DNA of 64,000 nucleotides from UBA8914 sp034002905 (GTDB lineage: Bacteria; Pseudomonadota; Alphaproteobacteria; UBA9219), in assembly GCA_034002905.1 (NCBI GenBank), contig JAVEZQ010000002.1, forward strand, positions 1-64,000, given 5' to 3'. How positions within the stretch are numbered: the first letter of the stretch is position 1; every line of letters starts with the position of its first letter. Made by a program: the position numbers and the translations under genes. The notes under the pieces are model-generated. The model was given only the letters and a program-made list of their open reading frames with translations, was not told where the DNA came from and made no database searches. Shown in pieces: positions 17,389 through 26,887 of this stretch.

Positions 17389-19023
17389 TTATACGAGCAC
17401 ACTCTGCTTTTTTGCGGCACCGATAAAAGAACGGAAGAGCGGGTGCGGATCAAAAGGCTTCGACCGCAACTCTGGATGGAACTGAACGCCAATAAACCAT
17501 GGATGATCTTTGCGCTCGACCACCTCCGGCAATAATCCATCGGGAGACATCCCCGCAAAAACGAGGCCCGCTTTTTCAAAAGAATCTTTATAGGTCTGCA
17601 GATTAACTTCATAGCGGTGACGATGGCGCTCCATAATTTGATCAGCGCCATAGATATCATGGAGCTTTGTACCCTTTTCAATCTTGCACGGATAGGCCCC
17701 AAGGCGCATGGTTCCACCCAGATCGCCGTCCTTCTTGCGCTTTTCAAGCTGGTCGCCTTTGGACCATTCGGTCATAAGGCCAATGACAGCGTGCTTAGCA
17801 GGGCCAAACTCACTTGATGTAGCATCGGGAACCCCTCCCAAATGACGCGCTGCTTCGATGACCGCCAACTGCATGCCAAAGCAAATCCCGAAATACGGGA
17901 TTTTATGCTCGCGAGCATATTGCGCCGCTTTGATCTTGCCTTCCGTGCCGCGCTCACCAAAGCCGCCGGGCACAAGAATGCCGTGCACGCCCTCAAGATA
18001 GGTTGATACATCCTCACGTTCAAAAACTTCGGAATCGATCCATTTCAATTTAACCTGAACATTGTTGGCAATGCCGCCATGAAGCAAAGCTTCATTCAAT
18101 GATTTATAGCTATCAAGCAGGCTTGTATACTTACCGACAATCGCAATAGTAACTTCGCCTTCCGGCTCGCGAATGCGCTTCACGATGTCGCTCCATCGCG
18201 TGAGGTTGGGTTCCTTCTCGCACTCCAGATTGAAATAGCGCAGAACCTCGCGATCAAAGCCTTGTTCATGGTAATTAATCGGCACCATATAGATGGTATC
18301 GACATCCATCGCAGCAATCACGCGGCTTTGCGAAATGTTACAGAACAAACCGATCTTGCGGCGCTCATTATCAGGAATGGCGCGATCCGTTCGGCAAAGC
18401 AGCATATCGGGCTGGATACCAACGCTCAAAAGCTCCTTCACGGAATGCTGTGTCGGTTTGGTCTTCAGCTCGCCAGCCGTTTTGATATAGGGCAGCAAGG
18501 TAAGATGCAGGAACATGGAGCGTTCCTTGCCAAGCTCGTTGCCCAGCTGTCGAATGGCCTCAAGGAAAGGCAAACCTTCGATGTCGCCAACCGTTCCACC
18601 AATTTCACAGATACAAAAGTCCTCGTCCGTCAGATCGGCGAGGACAAACTCTTTGATCGCATCGGTGATATGCGGGATGACTTGCACTGTCGCACCGAGA
18701 TAATCCCCACGGCGTTCTTTCGCGATAACATTTGAATAGATGCGACCCGTTGTCACATTATCGCTTTGACGCGCGTGAACGCCTGTGAAGCGCTCATAGT
18801 GGCCGAGGTCCAGATCCGTCTCCGCGCCATCATCGGTAACGAAAACTTCGCCATGCTGGGTCGGGCTCATCGTACCAGGATCGACATTCAGGTAAGGATC
18901 AAGCTTGCGTAAGCGAACCTTGTACCCATGCATCTGCAGCAATGAACCCAACGCTGCTGCTGCCAACCCCTTACCCAATGAAGAAACGACACCCCCCGTT
19001 ACAAAAATAAAACGTGTTGGCAT
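17389..19023 (-). CDS. pyrG: CTP synthase
   Basis: CTP synthase aminates UTP to CTP using glutamine-derived ammonia. The 544-residue protein has the N-terminal synthase domain starting RFIFVTGGVVSSLGKGLAAAALGSLLQ, the CEIGGTVGDIEG block, and a C-terminal class-I glutamine amidotransferase domain with GGFGERG and the nucleophile loop FGICFGMQ, closed by the GVQFHPEL His-Glu pair. It lies between secG and eno, the usual alphaproteobacterial neighbourhood. Confidence 0.97.
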   Translation of the reverse strand: MPTRFIFVTGGVVSSLGKGLAAAALGSLLQMHGYKVRLRKLDPYLNVDPGTMSPTQHGEVFVTDDGAETDLDLGHYERFTGVHARQSDNVTTGRIYSNVIAKERRGDYLGATVQVIPHITDAIKEFVLADLTDEDFCICEIGGTVGDIEGLPFLEAIRQLGNELGKERSMFLHLTLLPYIKTAGELKTKPTQHSVKELLSVGIQPDMLLCRTDRAIPDNERRKIGLFCNISQSRVIAAMDVDTIYMVPINYHEQGFDREVLRYFNLECEKEPNLTRWSDIVKRIREPEGEVTIAIVGKYTSLLDSYKSLNEALLHGGIANNVQVKLKWIDSEVFEREDVSTYLEGVHGILVPGGFGERGTEGKIKAAQYAREHKIPYFGICFGMQLAVIEAARHLGGVPDATSSEFGPAKHAVIGLMTEWSKGDQLEKRKKDGDLGGTMRLGAYPCKIEKGTKLHDIYGADQIMERHRHRYEVNLQTYKDSFEKAGLVFAGMSPDGLLPEVVERKDHPWFIGVQFHPELRSKPFDPHPLFRSFIGAAKKQSVLV

Positions 19024-19070
19024 CTTTTTTCCTCCGTCGGCAAAATGGGTCTGGGACTATGAACAACAAA

Positions 19071-19448
19071 TTATTTTGAAACAGGCACGGCTGGCGCTTC
19101 ACTCGGAATGCTTGTATCGGCTTTGGGATTTTCATCGCTAGCAGGCGCTGTTACCTCACCCGTCGTTTGATCCAGATTGACCTGATCGACAATGCTCGCG
19201 CTTTTGTGGCTCTGACTTGCGATAAAGCCGAGAAGCAGGCTTAAAAAGATAAAAATCGTGGCAAGAATGGCCGTTGTACGTGAAAGCAGATTGGCAGAGC
19301 CACGTGCTGTGAACAAGCCACCCATGGTGCTGCCACCACCGCCACCACCAACAAGGCCGCCGCCGTCTTGGGCTGTTCTCTGCAGCAGTATGACGCAAAT
19401 CAGCGACACAGCGACAATCAAATGAATGACGAGCAAAACGGTTGTCAT
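19071..19448 (-). CDS. secG: Preprotein translocase subunit SecG
   Basis: SecG assists SecYE in protein export. The 125-residue protein has the family layout: a first span (VLLVIHLIVAVSLICVILLQR), the cytoplasmic GGGLVGGGG/GxST loop, the LLSRTTAILATIFIFLSLLLGF second span, and a low-complexity Ala/Pro/Asp-rich tail that is longer than in E. coli but usual in alphaproteobacteria. It is followed by pyrG after 47 bases. Confidence 0.95.
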   Translation of the reverse strand: MTTVLLVIHLIVAVSLICVILLQRTAQDGGGLVGGGGGGSTMGGLFTARGSANLLSRTTAILATIFIFLSLLLGFIASQSHKSASIVDQVNLDQTTGEVTAPASDENPKADTSIPSEAPAVPVSK

Positions 19449-19584
19449 AACGTCTCCTAACAGTTAAAGCACACGTGAATCTCCCCCGGGCTATAAGCCT
19501 CGGTTAAAAGAACCGTGTTTTGGGCTGGAACAAGAACTTAAACCATGCCGTATCAAAAATCTAGCCTATAATCGAGTTTCCGGC

Positions 19585-21360
19585 TCAAGAATTGACAAAT
19601 TCTAAGCCACCCTGCATTCCATAAAGCCTTGCATAAACACCTTTTTTGGCCAAAAGCTCGGTATGAGTGCCCTGCTCGACCACTTGCCCCTTATCCATGA
19701 CAACGATAAGGTCGGCATCAACGATGGTCGAGAGGCGATGGGCGACTACGATCGTCGTGCGCCCTTTTTGGAGACGTGCCAAAGCAGCCTGAACCGCCCG
19801 TTCAGACTCATTATCAAGCGCCGAAGTCGCTTCATCCAAAAGAAGGATCGGCGCGTTACGCAGCATGGCGCGTGCAATCGCGATACGTTGGCGCTGACCA
19901 CCAGAAAGCTTGACGCCGCTCTCGCCCACGACCGTATCGTAGCCATACGGCAACTCGCGAATAAAACCGTCGGCAAACGCGTCTTCCGCCGCTTTAACAA
20001 TGTCCTCAAACGAGGCGTCGGGACGTCCATAAGCAATATTTGTACGTATGGATTCATCAAATAACGCTGTTTCCTGACTAACCAGCGCGAGATTTTGGCG
20101 AAGGCTGGACATCGTCACACTTCGGATATCCTGACCACCAATCGAGATATGCCCTTGCTCAATATCATAAAAGCGCGGGATCAAATTGATAATCGTTGAT
20201 TTACCGGCCCCGGACGGCCCCACAATCGCGACTGTCTGGCCATGGGGAACCGCGATCGTGACATGATCCAGCGCCGTGGTGCCGTCTGGATAACGGAACA
20301 GCACATTTTCAATGGCGATATCGAACTTTTGGGCATGCAGAGGCACGGCCTGCGGCTGGTCGACAATCTGTGGCTGAATGTCAAGAATATCAAAAATGCG
20401 CTCGGCAGCGGCGAGACCGGCTTGAAGCTGGGCATTGACCTTTGCCGTACGCTTCATGGGATCAAAGGCGAGAACGAAAGCTGTAATAAATGACAAGAGT
20501 GCCCCTGTTGTCGTCAGGCCAGCCTCGACGCGCCAATTCCCATAGACAATGACAGACAGGATCGCGATACCACTCAGAAACTCGGCCATCGGGTTGGCAA
20601 GCGCACTGACATGGTAGCCCTTAACAGCAAGCTTATAGACCGCTTCGGTTACATCCTTCACGCGGCCATGCTCGGAGCCTTCCATGCCATAGGCTTTAAC
20701 ATGACGCATACCAAGGAAAATCTGGCTGAGTAACGAGGCAAAACGCCCCGTCTCCTCCTGCGACTTGCGCGAGTATCGACGCATATGTTTGCCAAGCATC
20801 GCAACGAAATAGGCCGACAATGGAAAAACAAAGAAGGCGGTAATCGACATCCGCCAGTCCTGATAAAACATAACGCCCACAAGAAAGGCCAGCGTTAGGC
20901 TTCCCTTAAACGTGCTAGTCATGCACTCGCCGACAGCTTGGCGCATAATGCCTACATCATTTGTTAGGCGCGATATCAGCTCACCAGACGAGTTAGCATG
21001 AAAGAAGGACAAATCCGAACGAAGCAAATGAGCATGAAGATGCTGTTGAACATCGGTCACGATACGCTGACCTACGCGGTTCATAATGACGGTGTGATAA
21101 TAGGTCGAAATGCCGCGCGCGGCAAAGATCACGATGACCATAGCTCCAAGCGACAGAATGTAGAAATCCGATCGGCCTTTTCCCAATTGATTGACAATCG
21201 GCTCGATCATCTTAGCCAAAGCACCCGTTGTTGCCGCCGCGATAGCCATATGAATCGTGGCTATAACAAACGACCGCACATGCCCGCGAAGATAATCACG
21301 AAACAGGCGTTTGAGCAGCACGTACGAGCTTGTTGCCTTTTTGCGATCTGCATTCATCAA
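19585..21360 (-). CDS. msbA: MsbA-like ABC exporter (fused membrane and ATPase domains)
   Basis: The 591-residue half-transporter has six predicted spans in its first 320 residues and one nucleotide-binding domain with Walker A GPSGAGKST, Q-loop LVSQETALFDE, signature LSGGQRQRIAIARAM, Walker B ILLLDEATSALD and H-loop VAHRLST. The composition matches the lipid A-core flippase MsbA group, with a role in moving lipid A or a related lipid across the inner membrane, but multidrug exporters look alike. It sits between popZ and secG. The gap of 136 bases to secG shows only a weak hairpin (about 19501-19515) without a U tract. Confidence 0.8.
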   Translation of the reverse strand: MMNADRKKATSSYVLLKRLFRDYLRGHVRSFVIATIHMAIAAATTGALAKMIEPIVNQLGKGRSDFYILSLGAMVIVIFAARGISTYYHTVIMNRVGQRIVTDVQQHLHAHLLRSDLSFFHANSSGELISRLTNDVGIMRQAVGECMTSTFKGSLTLAFLVGVMFYQDWRMSITAFFVFPLSAYFVAMLGKHMRRYSRKSQEETGRFASLLSQIFLGMRHVKAYGMEGSEHGRVKDVTEAVYKLAVKGYHVSALANPMAEFLSGIAILSVIVYGNWRVEAGLTTTGALLSFITAFVLAFDPMKRTAKVNAQLQAGLAAAERIFDILDIQPQIVDQPQAVPLHAQKFDIAIENVLFRYPDGTTALDHVTIAVPHGQTVAIVGPSGAGKSTIINLIPRFYDIEQGHISIGGQDIRSVTMSSLRQNLALVSQETALFDESIRTNIAYGRPDASFEDIVKAAEDAFADGFIRELPYGYDTVVGESGVKLSGGQRQRIAIARAMLRNAPILLLDEATSALDNESERAVQAALARLQKGRTTIVVAHRLSTIVDADLIVVMDKGQVVEQGTHTELLAKKGVYARLYGMQGGLEFVNS

Positions 21361-21397
21361 TAAATATTCGACTTATTCGGGTTAAAATAAAAGGATA

Positions 21398-21964
21398 TTA
21401 ATCCTGAATCTTGTGCGTAATCCGCTCGACTTCCTTCAAGACGATACGCTCAACGATCGACGGCAAATTTTCATCAAGCCACGCTTTTAAAAGCGGCTTC
21501 ATAAGCTCCTTTACCATCGCTTCGAGAGTCATAGCACCATTCCCAAGCATGGGGCCGCAGTTTGCAGAAGCGACACGCTCCATTTCAACCCGGTTTGCCA
21601 AAGCCGCCAAAGATGAAGCCGCAGCCGAGGCCGCCATACTTGATATTAAAGCATCATCAGCGTGCGCGGACGCAGCCGCCACTGGCGGCGAAGGAGCCGC
21701 CGCGACAAAAGGTTCGGCAAATTCCAAATCCGTATCTTTGGGCTCAGGCGCCTTTTCTGGCTCTGGGAAAGGATCCGTGACCTCAACAATAGAACCATCA
21801 TCGCTGACCATTTGCGTTAAGTCGACAACATCTTCTTTCGGCTCTTCGGGAAGGGCCTCGATGATGGGCTCATCCTTTTCATCAGCAATGATCCGGCGGA
21901 TGGACGCCAGAATCTCTTCCATCGAAGGCTCTGCGCCTGGTGTACTGTCTTGAACGTCTGTCAT
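21398..21964 (-). CDS. popZ: Polar organising protein PopZ (DUF2497 family)
   Basis: PopZ forms a matrix at the cell pole that anchors the chromosome origin through ParB and gathers cell-cycle proteins. The 188-residue protein has the three parts of the family: the N-terminal helix SMEEILASIRRIIADE (binding partner region), an acidic, Pro/Glu-rich disordered spacer (about 30-90), and the conserved C-terminal helices LEAMVKELMKPLLKAWLDE and LPSIVERIVLKEVERI that drive assembly. It shares the window with gcrA, ccrM and parE, but is not in an operon with them; its neighbours are the MsbA-like exporter and the epimerase gene. Confidence 0.93.
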   Translation of the reverse strand: MTDVQDSTPGAEPSMEEILASIRRIIADEKDEPIIEALPEEPKEDVVDLTQMVSDDGSIVEVTDPFPEPEKAPEPKDTDLEFAEPFVAAAPSPPVAAASAHADDALISSMAASAAASSLAALANRVEMERVASANCGPMLGNGAMTLEAMVKELMKPLLKAWLDENLPSIVERIVLKEVERITHKIQD

Positions 21965-22113
21965 TTATCGAATCATACCGGTTAAAGATTGCGATGGGTG
22001 AGTCTAACGCTCTGGCATACTTATGCAAGAAAGTTTAACCATAAACCCGAATCAACATAATCACTTTGAACCACAAGCGCAAGAGCGACCTTCCCGCTCC
22101 TACCGCCTATACC

Positions 22114-23097
22114 CTACCCGATATTGTGGTACTTCTTGTACCACGCAATAAAGTTGGGGATACCCTCACGGATTGTTGTTTTCGGATCATAGGCAAAGTC
22201 ACGCTTCGTTGCCTCGATATCTGCAAACGTTTCAGGAACATCGCCGGGCTGCATCGGCAAGAAGTCGTATATCGCCTTCTTTCCCAAGGCCTTTTCTATT
22301 TCTCCTATATAATCCATCAACGTTTCGGTTTGCGAATTACCAATGTTATAGACGCGTGTCAGTACTTGGCCTTCGGCTGGCTTCATCGGATTGTCGATAA
22401 CCCCAACCACACCGGCAACGATATCATCGATATAGGTAAAGTCGCGGCGCATATTCCCGTTATTGAAAACAGGAATTGGCTTGCCCGCGATAATGTTCGT
22501 CGCAAAGAGGTAGGCAGCCATATCGGGGCGGCCCCACGGCCCATAAACCGTGAAAAAGCGCAAGCCTGTGCAGGGCATCTTGTACAAATGTGCGTAGGTA
22601 TAGGCCATCAGCTCATCGCAACGCTTGGTCGCCGCGTAAAGAGAAATGGGTTTCTCAACGGGGTCTTCGACCGAGAATGGCGATTTGGTGTTACCGCCAT
22701 AAACCGATGAGGAGCTGGCATAGACATACTGCTCAAGCTTGGGCAATAAACGGCCAAGCTCCATCATCACCACCATACCCATGACATTTGTTTCGACATA
22801 GGCATATGGATTAGTCAAGGAGTAGCGAACACCCGCCTGCGCCGCCAAATTGACGATATGGGTGACATCCCCCAAGCTTGGCGCAAGCGCTAGAATGGCA
22901 TCCTTGTCGGCAATATTGAGCTGATGAAAGGTAAAGCCCTTGTGAACCTTAACCCTTTCGAGGCGCGCCTTCTTGAGGTTGACATCATAATAGTCATTGA
23001 GATTATCGATCCCGACGACCTCATCCCCGCGTTCGAGCAACTTAAGAGCCAAGGTCGAGCCGATAAAACCCGCTGCACCCGTAATCAAAACTTTCAT
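22114..23097 (-). CDS. NAD-dependent UDP-sugar epimerase (UDP-glucuronate 4-epimerase type)
   Basis: The 327-residue short-chain dehydrogenase-like enzyme has the NAD-binding GAAGFIGSTLALKLL and the catalytic YASSSSVYGG with the YAATKRCDELMAY Tyr-x-x-x-Lys pair. The DNLNDYYDVNLKKARLERV block is characteristic of UDP-glucuronate or UDP-GalNAcA 4-epimerases used in capsule and LPS synthesis. It starts two bases after the gene for the UDP-sugar dehydrogenase at 23099-24403, so the pair makes an acidic sugar precursor. Exact substrate (UDP-GlcA or UDP-GlcNAcA) cannot be told. Confidence 0.9.
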   Translation of the reverse strand: MKVLITGAAGFIGSTLALKLLERGDEVVGIDNLNDYYDVNLKKARLERVKVHKGFTFHQLNIADKDAILALAPSLGDVTHIVNLAAQAGVRYSLTNPYAYVETNVMGMVVMMELGRLLPKLEQYVYASSSSVYGGNTKSPFSVEDPVEKPISLYAATKRCDELMAYTYAHLYKMPCTGLRFFTVYGPWGRPDMAAYLFATNIIAGKPIPVFNNGNMRRDFTYIDDIVAGVVGVIDNPMKPAEGQVLTRVYNIGNSQTETLMDYIGEIEKALGKKAIYDFLPMQPGDVPETFADIEATKRDFAYDPKTTIREGIPNFIAWYKKYHNIG

Positions 23098-23098
23098 C

Positions 23099-24403
23099 TT
23101 ACAAGCTCCAGTATGTCACGCCCGAAGGAACCCGTGACGGTGAAATAACAGATTTAATGTCTACCAGAATACCGCCAGAAGCTATGTCCGCCATGTATCC
23201 GGCCAAATCATCCAAAAAAGCCTGATGCGACACGGCAAAGATCATCGCATCCACATTTTTCAGATCAGAACGGCTGCATAGGTCAAGCCCGTACTCATGC
23301 TTGGCATGGGCGGGATCAGCAACGGGATCATAAATTACGACCTCAACACCGAAGCCTTGCAGTTCCTTGACGATTTCAGGGACGCGGCTGTTGCGCAGAT
23401 CGCGGACATTTTCCTTAAAGGCTAAACCAAGAATGCCGACTTTAGCGCTGGGCTTCATGCGCCCGCCATTGACCAACATCTTCATCACCTTTTGGGCAAT
23501 AAAGACCGGCATATTGTCATTAATCCGGCGTCCCGAGAGGATGACCTGCGGATGATAGCCAAGCTCTTCCGCCCGCGATGTCAGGTAATAAGGGTCAACG
23601 CCAATACAGTGACCGCCGACAAGTCCCGGGGTGAAGTTTAAAAAATTCCACTTGGTTCCGGCAGCCTGCAAAACGTCATGGGTACGGATGCCCATCCGCT
23701 CGCAGATTAGGGCCAGCTCGTTCATCAAGGCAATGTTGATATCACGCTGCGTGTTTTCCAGAACCTTGGCGCATTCGGCGACCATGATATTCGGTGCGTG
23801 GTGAAGCCCTGCGGTGATGACAGAGGCATAGGCAGCTTCCACACGGGTAAGGCTCTCTTCATCCTCAGCGCTGATAACCTTGGTGATGGTCTCAAGGCGG
23901 TGAACCTTGTCGCCGGGATTGATACGTTCGGGCGAGTAACCCAGCTTGAAATCGACACTTTGCTTAAGGCCGGAAATGCGTGCAATCTCGCTGCCGCACA
24001 GCTCTTCGGTCAGACCGGGATAAACCGTGGATTCAAAGACGACAAGCGGTGTCGGGCTCATCAGCCCTTCCTTTTTCTTTTGGACAAGCAGCTCGCCAAT
24101 AATCTTGCACGCGCTCAGAACAGGAGTCAGGTCAGGACGCTTAGCTTCATCGATTGGCGTGGGAACCGTGACGACAAACAGGCTACAGGCCTTCATCTCC
24201 TCGACCTTATCGGTGATGAGGCCCTTTGTTTCCTTCAGCTCGGCGCTTTCGACCTCTCCTGTCCAATCATGCGCCTCGCGAAGCGCGGCCACGCGGCGGG
24301 AGTCAATGTCAAACCCGACAACCCCGTCAAAATGACGGGCCATACCGATCATCAGGGGAAGACCCACATAGCCAAGCCCCAGCACTGCAATTTTTTCAGA
24401 CAT
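23099..24403 (-). CDS. UDP-N-acetyl-hexosamine 6-dehydrogenase (TviB/WbpO type)
   Basis: This enzyme oxidises a UDP-sugar at C6 to the uronate with two NAD+. The 434-residue protein has the N-terminal Rossmann motif VLGLGYVGLPL, the ESTVYPG block, the GYSPERINPGDK signature of the UDP-GlcNAc/GalNAc branch rather than UDP-glucose, the catalytic-cysteine loop TPGLVGGHCIGVDPYYL, and the C-terminal domain with LGLAFKENVRDLRNS. With the adjacent epimerase it would feed an acidic N-acetyl sugar into a surface polysaccharide, such as one built by glycosyltransferases elsewhere. Confidence 0.92.
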   Translation of the reverse strand: MSEKIAVLGLGYVGLPLMIGMARHFDGVVGFDIDSRRVAALREAHDWTGEVESAELKETKGLITDKVEEMKACSLFVVTVPTPIDEAKRPDLTPVLSACKIIGELLVQKKKEGLMSPTPLVVFESTVYPGLTEELCGSEIARISGLKQSVDFKLGYSPERINPGDKVHRLETITKVISAEDEESLTRVEAAYASVITAGLHHAPNIMVAECAKVLENTQRDINIALMNELALICERMGIRTHDVLQAAGTKWNFLNFTPGLVGGHCIGVDPYYLTSRAEELGYHPQVILSGRRINDNMPVFIAQKVMKMLVNGGRMKPSAKVGILGLAFKENVRDLRNSRVPEIVKELQGFGVEVVIYDPVADPAHAKHEYGLDLCSRSDLKNVDAMIFAVSHQAFLDDLAGYMADIASGGILVDIKSVISPSRVPSGVTYWSL

Positions 24404-24561
24404 CTATAAGACCACTTTTTATATGATGGATTATGACTCATCTGGTCATGTCCCTTTCCTAAAACACTTATCAGGACTTATCAATGGGTATAAGATGCCC
24501 GCGCCGCGACCCTATCCACTAATAACTAAACCTGCGGCTAAAACGTTAGAGATATGGAATA

Positions 24562-25860
24562 ATGACACCATCTGCCCGCCTCTCAGCTCTTATAGAGCTC
24601 CTTGATATTATTGAGAACACGGCACGACCCGCCGATGCGCTGGTCAGCGCCTATTTCCGCCAACGGCGCTATATCGGATCAAAGGACCGTGGGGCCGTCT
24701 CACAAGAGCTTTATGCCCTGCTACGTCACTATGGGCGGCTTACATGGTGGCTCAATTATCTTAAAGCCGAGCGGACAGGTCGAAACCTCGCGATTGCATA
24801 CCTCTTTTTCGTAATCAAGCAATCTCGCTCCGAGATCGAGGCGCAGTTTAACGGGTCCAAATACGCGCCAGCCGCACTGGAAGCCCCTGAGAACAAACTG
24901 CTGCGCGATTTAAAGGGACACACGTTTAGCCATCCACAAATGCCGCCTTCTTTGGCGAATGAATGTCCCGAATGGGCCTATGACACGCTTAAGCAACGCT
25001 TTAGCAAAACGCTCGAACGCGAGCTTGCGGCGATGTTGCAGCCTGCCCCCCTCGACTTACGCGCCAATCCACTTAACATTACGCGAGATGAAGCCCTTGA
25101 GCAGCTCAAAAAACTGGATCTGGTTGTCAAGCCGACAAGCTATTCCCCCTATGGTTTGCGCGTGATGAACCGTCCGGCCTTGGGGAGTATAGCGCTCCTT
25201 AAAAACGGCTCGCTTGAGATACAGGATGAAGGATCACAACTCGTTGCGCTTCTGTGCGAAGCCAAACCGGGCGAACGTATCGTCGATTTTTGCGCTGGGG
25301 CTGGCGGCAAGACGCTCACCCTTGCAGCATGCATGGAAAATAAGGGACGTATTACCGCCTGTGACGTGCTCGCCAACCGCCTCAAACGCGCCGAAGAACG
25401 TTTCCGCAAGGCAGGTTTTCATAACATCGAAACGCATGCGCTGGAAAGCGAGCGATCACCTTGGGTGAAACGTCACAAAGAGTCTTTTGATCGTGTTCTG
25501 GTCGATGCACCCTGCTCCGGCACGGGGACGTGGCGACGCAATCCCGATGCACGATGGAGAAACCTTGGTCCCGGCCTCGATATCCTTGTGCCGCTTCAGG
25601 GCAGTATTTTACAAAGCGCAAGCCGTCTGGTTAAAAAAGGCGGCCGCTTGGTCTATGCGACTTGCTCCCTCTTGCCTGACGAGAACGAGCAACAAGTACA
25701 AAAGTTTCTGGACAACAATCCGGACTTTAAACTCGTGCCCGTTCAAAGCTGCACGTCCTTCATTGCCTCGCTTCCCGACACGGGGGATATGATGTTACTC
25801 TCGCCCGCACAACATGGCTCGGATGGCTTCTTCGCCGCCGTAATGCAACGCCAAACCTAA
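24562..25860 (+). CDS. RsmB-family RNA cytosine-5 methyltransferase
   Basis: The 432-residue protein has a NusB-like N-terminal helical domain (about 1-140), then a SAM methyltransferase domain with IVDFCAGAGGKTLTLA, DVLANRLKRAEER, the DAPCSGTGTWRRNPD catalytic block and the second catalytic cysteine in YATCSLLPDENE. This is the layout of RsmB, which makes m5C967 in 16S rRNA, though other members of the group differ in target. The ATG at 24562 has GGA upstream. It is first of a rightward run with trpD and trpC, 10 bases before trpD. Confidence 0.88.
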   Translation: MTPSARLSALIELLDIIENTARPADALVSAYFRQRRYIGSKDRGAVSQELYALLRHYGRLTWWLNYLKAERTGRNLAIAYLFFVIKQSRSEIEAQFNGSKYAPAALEAPENKLLRDLKGHTFSHPQMPPSLANECPEWAYDTLKQRFSKTLERELAAMLQPAPLDLRANPLNITRDEALEQLKKLDLVVKPTSYSPYGLRVMNRPALGSIALLKNGSLEIQDEGSQLVALLCEAKPGERIVDFCAGAGGKTLTLAACMENKGRITACDVLANRLKRAEERFRKAGFHNIETHALESERSPWVKRHKESFDRVLVDAPCSGTGTWRRNPDARWRNLGPGLDILVPLQGSILQSASRLVKKGGRLVYATCSLLPDENEQQVQKFLDNNPDFKLVPVQSCTSFIASLPDTGDMMLLSPAQHGSDGFFAAVMQRQT

Positions 25861-25870
25861 GAGAACGACA

Positions 25871-26887
25871 ATGCTGAGACTCCAAAATGCCATCGAACTT
25901 GTCAGCAAGGGTACAGACCTGACGAAAGATGAGACGACGCATCTGTTCAATGAAATCTTTGACGGTGACGCGACAGAAAGCGAAATTGAATCCTTTCTTG
26001 TCGCTCTGCGCAACAAAGGCGAAAGCGTCGCCGAACTCTCCGGTGCCGTAGCCTCCATGCGCGCCCACATGAAAAGCATCATAGTTCCATCGGATAGCAT
26101 CGACATTGTCGGAACAGGTGGTGATGGGCATGGCACCTTAAATGTCTCGACAGCTACAGCGCTTGTCGTCGCAGGCTCTGGTGTGCCCGTCGCCAAACAT
26201 GGCAACCGCGCCGCCAGCAGCCAGTCTGGCTCTTCAGATGTGTTAAGTGAACTGGGCGTGAACTTGGAACCCGCATGGGATCGACTTGAAAGCAGCATCG
26301 AGAAAACGGGCATCGTTTTCTTTTTTGCGCCACGCCATCATCCCTCCATGAAGTATGTAGCGCCTGTCCGCAAGAAACTCCAAACCCGCACAATCTTTAA
26401 CCTGCTCGGCCCGCTGACCAATCCGGGGAATGTAACCAAACATCTTATCGGTGTGCTCGATCCGGCGTGGAGCGTCCCCATGGCCGAAACGCTCCACACA
26501 CTTGGAAGCGACAGCGCATGGGTCACACATGGCGCCAACGAGCTCGACGAGCTATCAACAACGGGCGATAATCACATCGTCTCCCTTAAAAACGGTTCGA
26601 TTGATACGTTGTCGCTTTCGCCTGTATCCTGCGATCTACCGCTCGCTACACTCAAAGACATCAAAGGGGGTAACCCTACCGAGAATGCCGAAGCCATTCG
26701 GCAGCTTCTGAACGGCGTGAAGGGTCCCTATCGCGACATTGTTCTGCTGAATGCCGCTGCGGCGCTTATCGTTGCGGGAAAAGCTTCAGCCCTGAAAGAC
26801 GGAATAAAAATGGCGGCCAAATCCATCGATAGCGGTGCGGCGAAGGAAATTTTAGCAAGATTGGTCGAGCACACAAACCATGGCTGA
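25871..26887 (+). CDS. trpD: Anthranilate phosphoribosyltransferase
   Basis: TrpD joins anthranilate to phosphoribosyl pyrophosphate, the second step of tryptophan synthesis. The 338-residue protein has the PRPP-binding block DIVGTGGDGHGTLNVSTATALVVAG, the KHGNRAASSQSGSSDVLSELG block, the anthranilate-site region FAPRHHPSMK, and FNLLGPLTNPG. Its end overlaps trpC by eight bases, so translation is probably coupled. trpE and trpG are not in the window. Confidence 0.97.
   Translation: MLRLQNAIELVSKGTDLTKDETTHLFNEIFDGDATESEIESFLVALRNKGESVAELSGAVASMRAHMKSIIVPSDSIDIVGTGGDGHGTLNVSTATALVVAGSGVPVAKHGNRAASSQSGSSDVLSELGVNLEPAWDRLESSIEKTGIVFFFAPRHHPSMKYVAPVRKKLQTRTIFNLLGPLTNPGNVTKHLIGVLDPAWSVPMAETLHTLGSDSAWVTHGANELDELSTTGDNHIVSLKNGSIDTLSLSPVSCDLPLATLKDIKGGNPTENAEAIRQLLNGVKGPYRDIVLLNAAAALIVAGKASALKDGIKMAAKSIDSGAAKEILARLVEHTNHG

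Noticed and set aside
19498..19520. Hairpin CGGTT/AACCG between msbA and secG as a terminator
   Set aside because: The stem is only five base pairs and no T run follows on the minus strand, where it would be needed.
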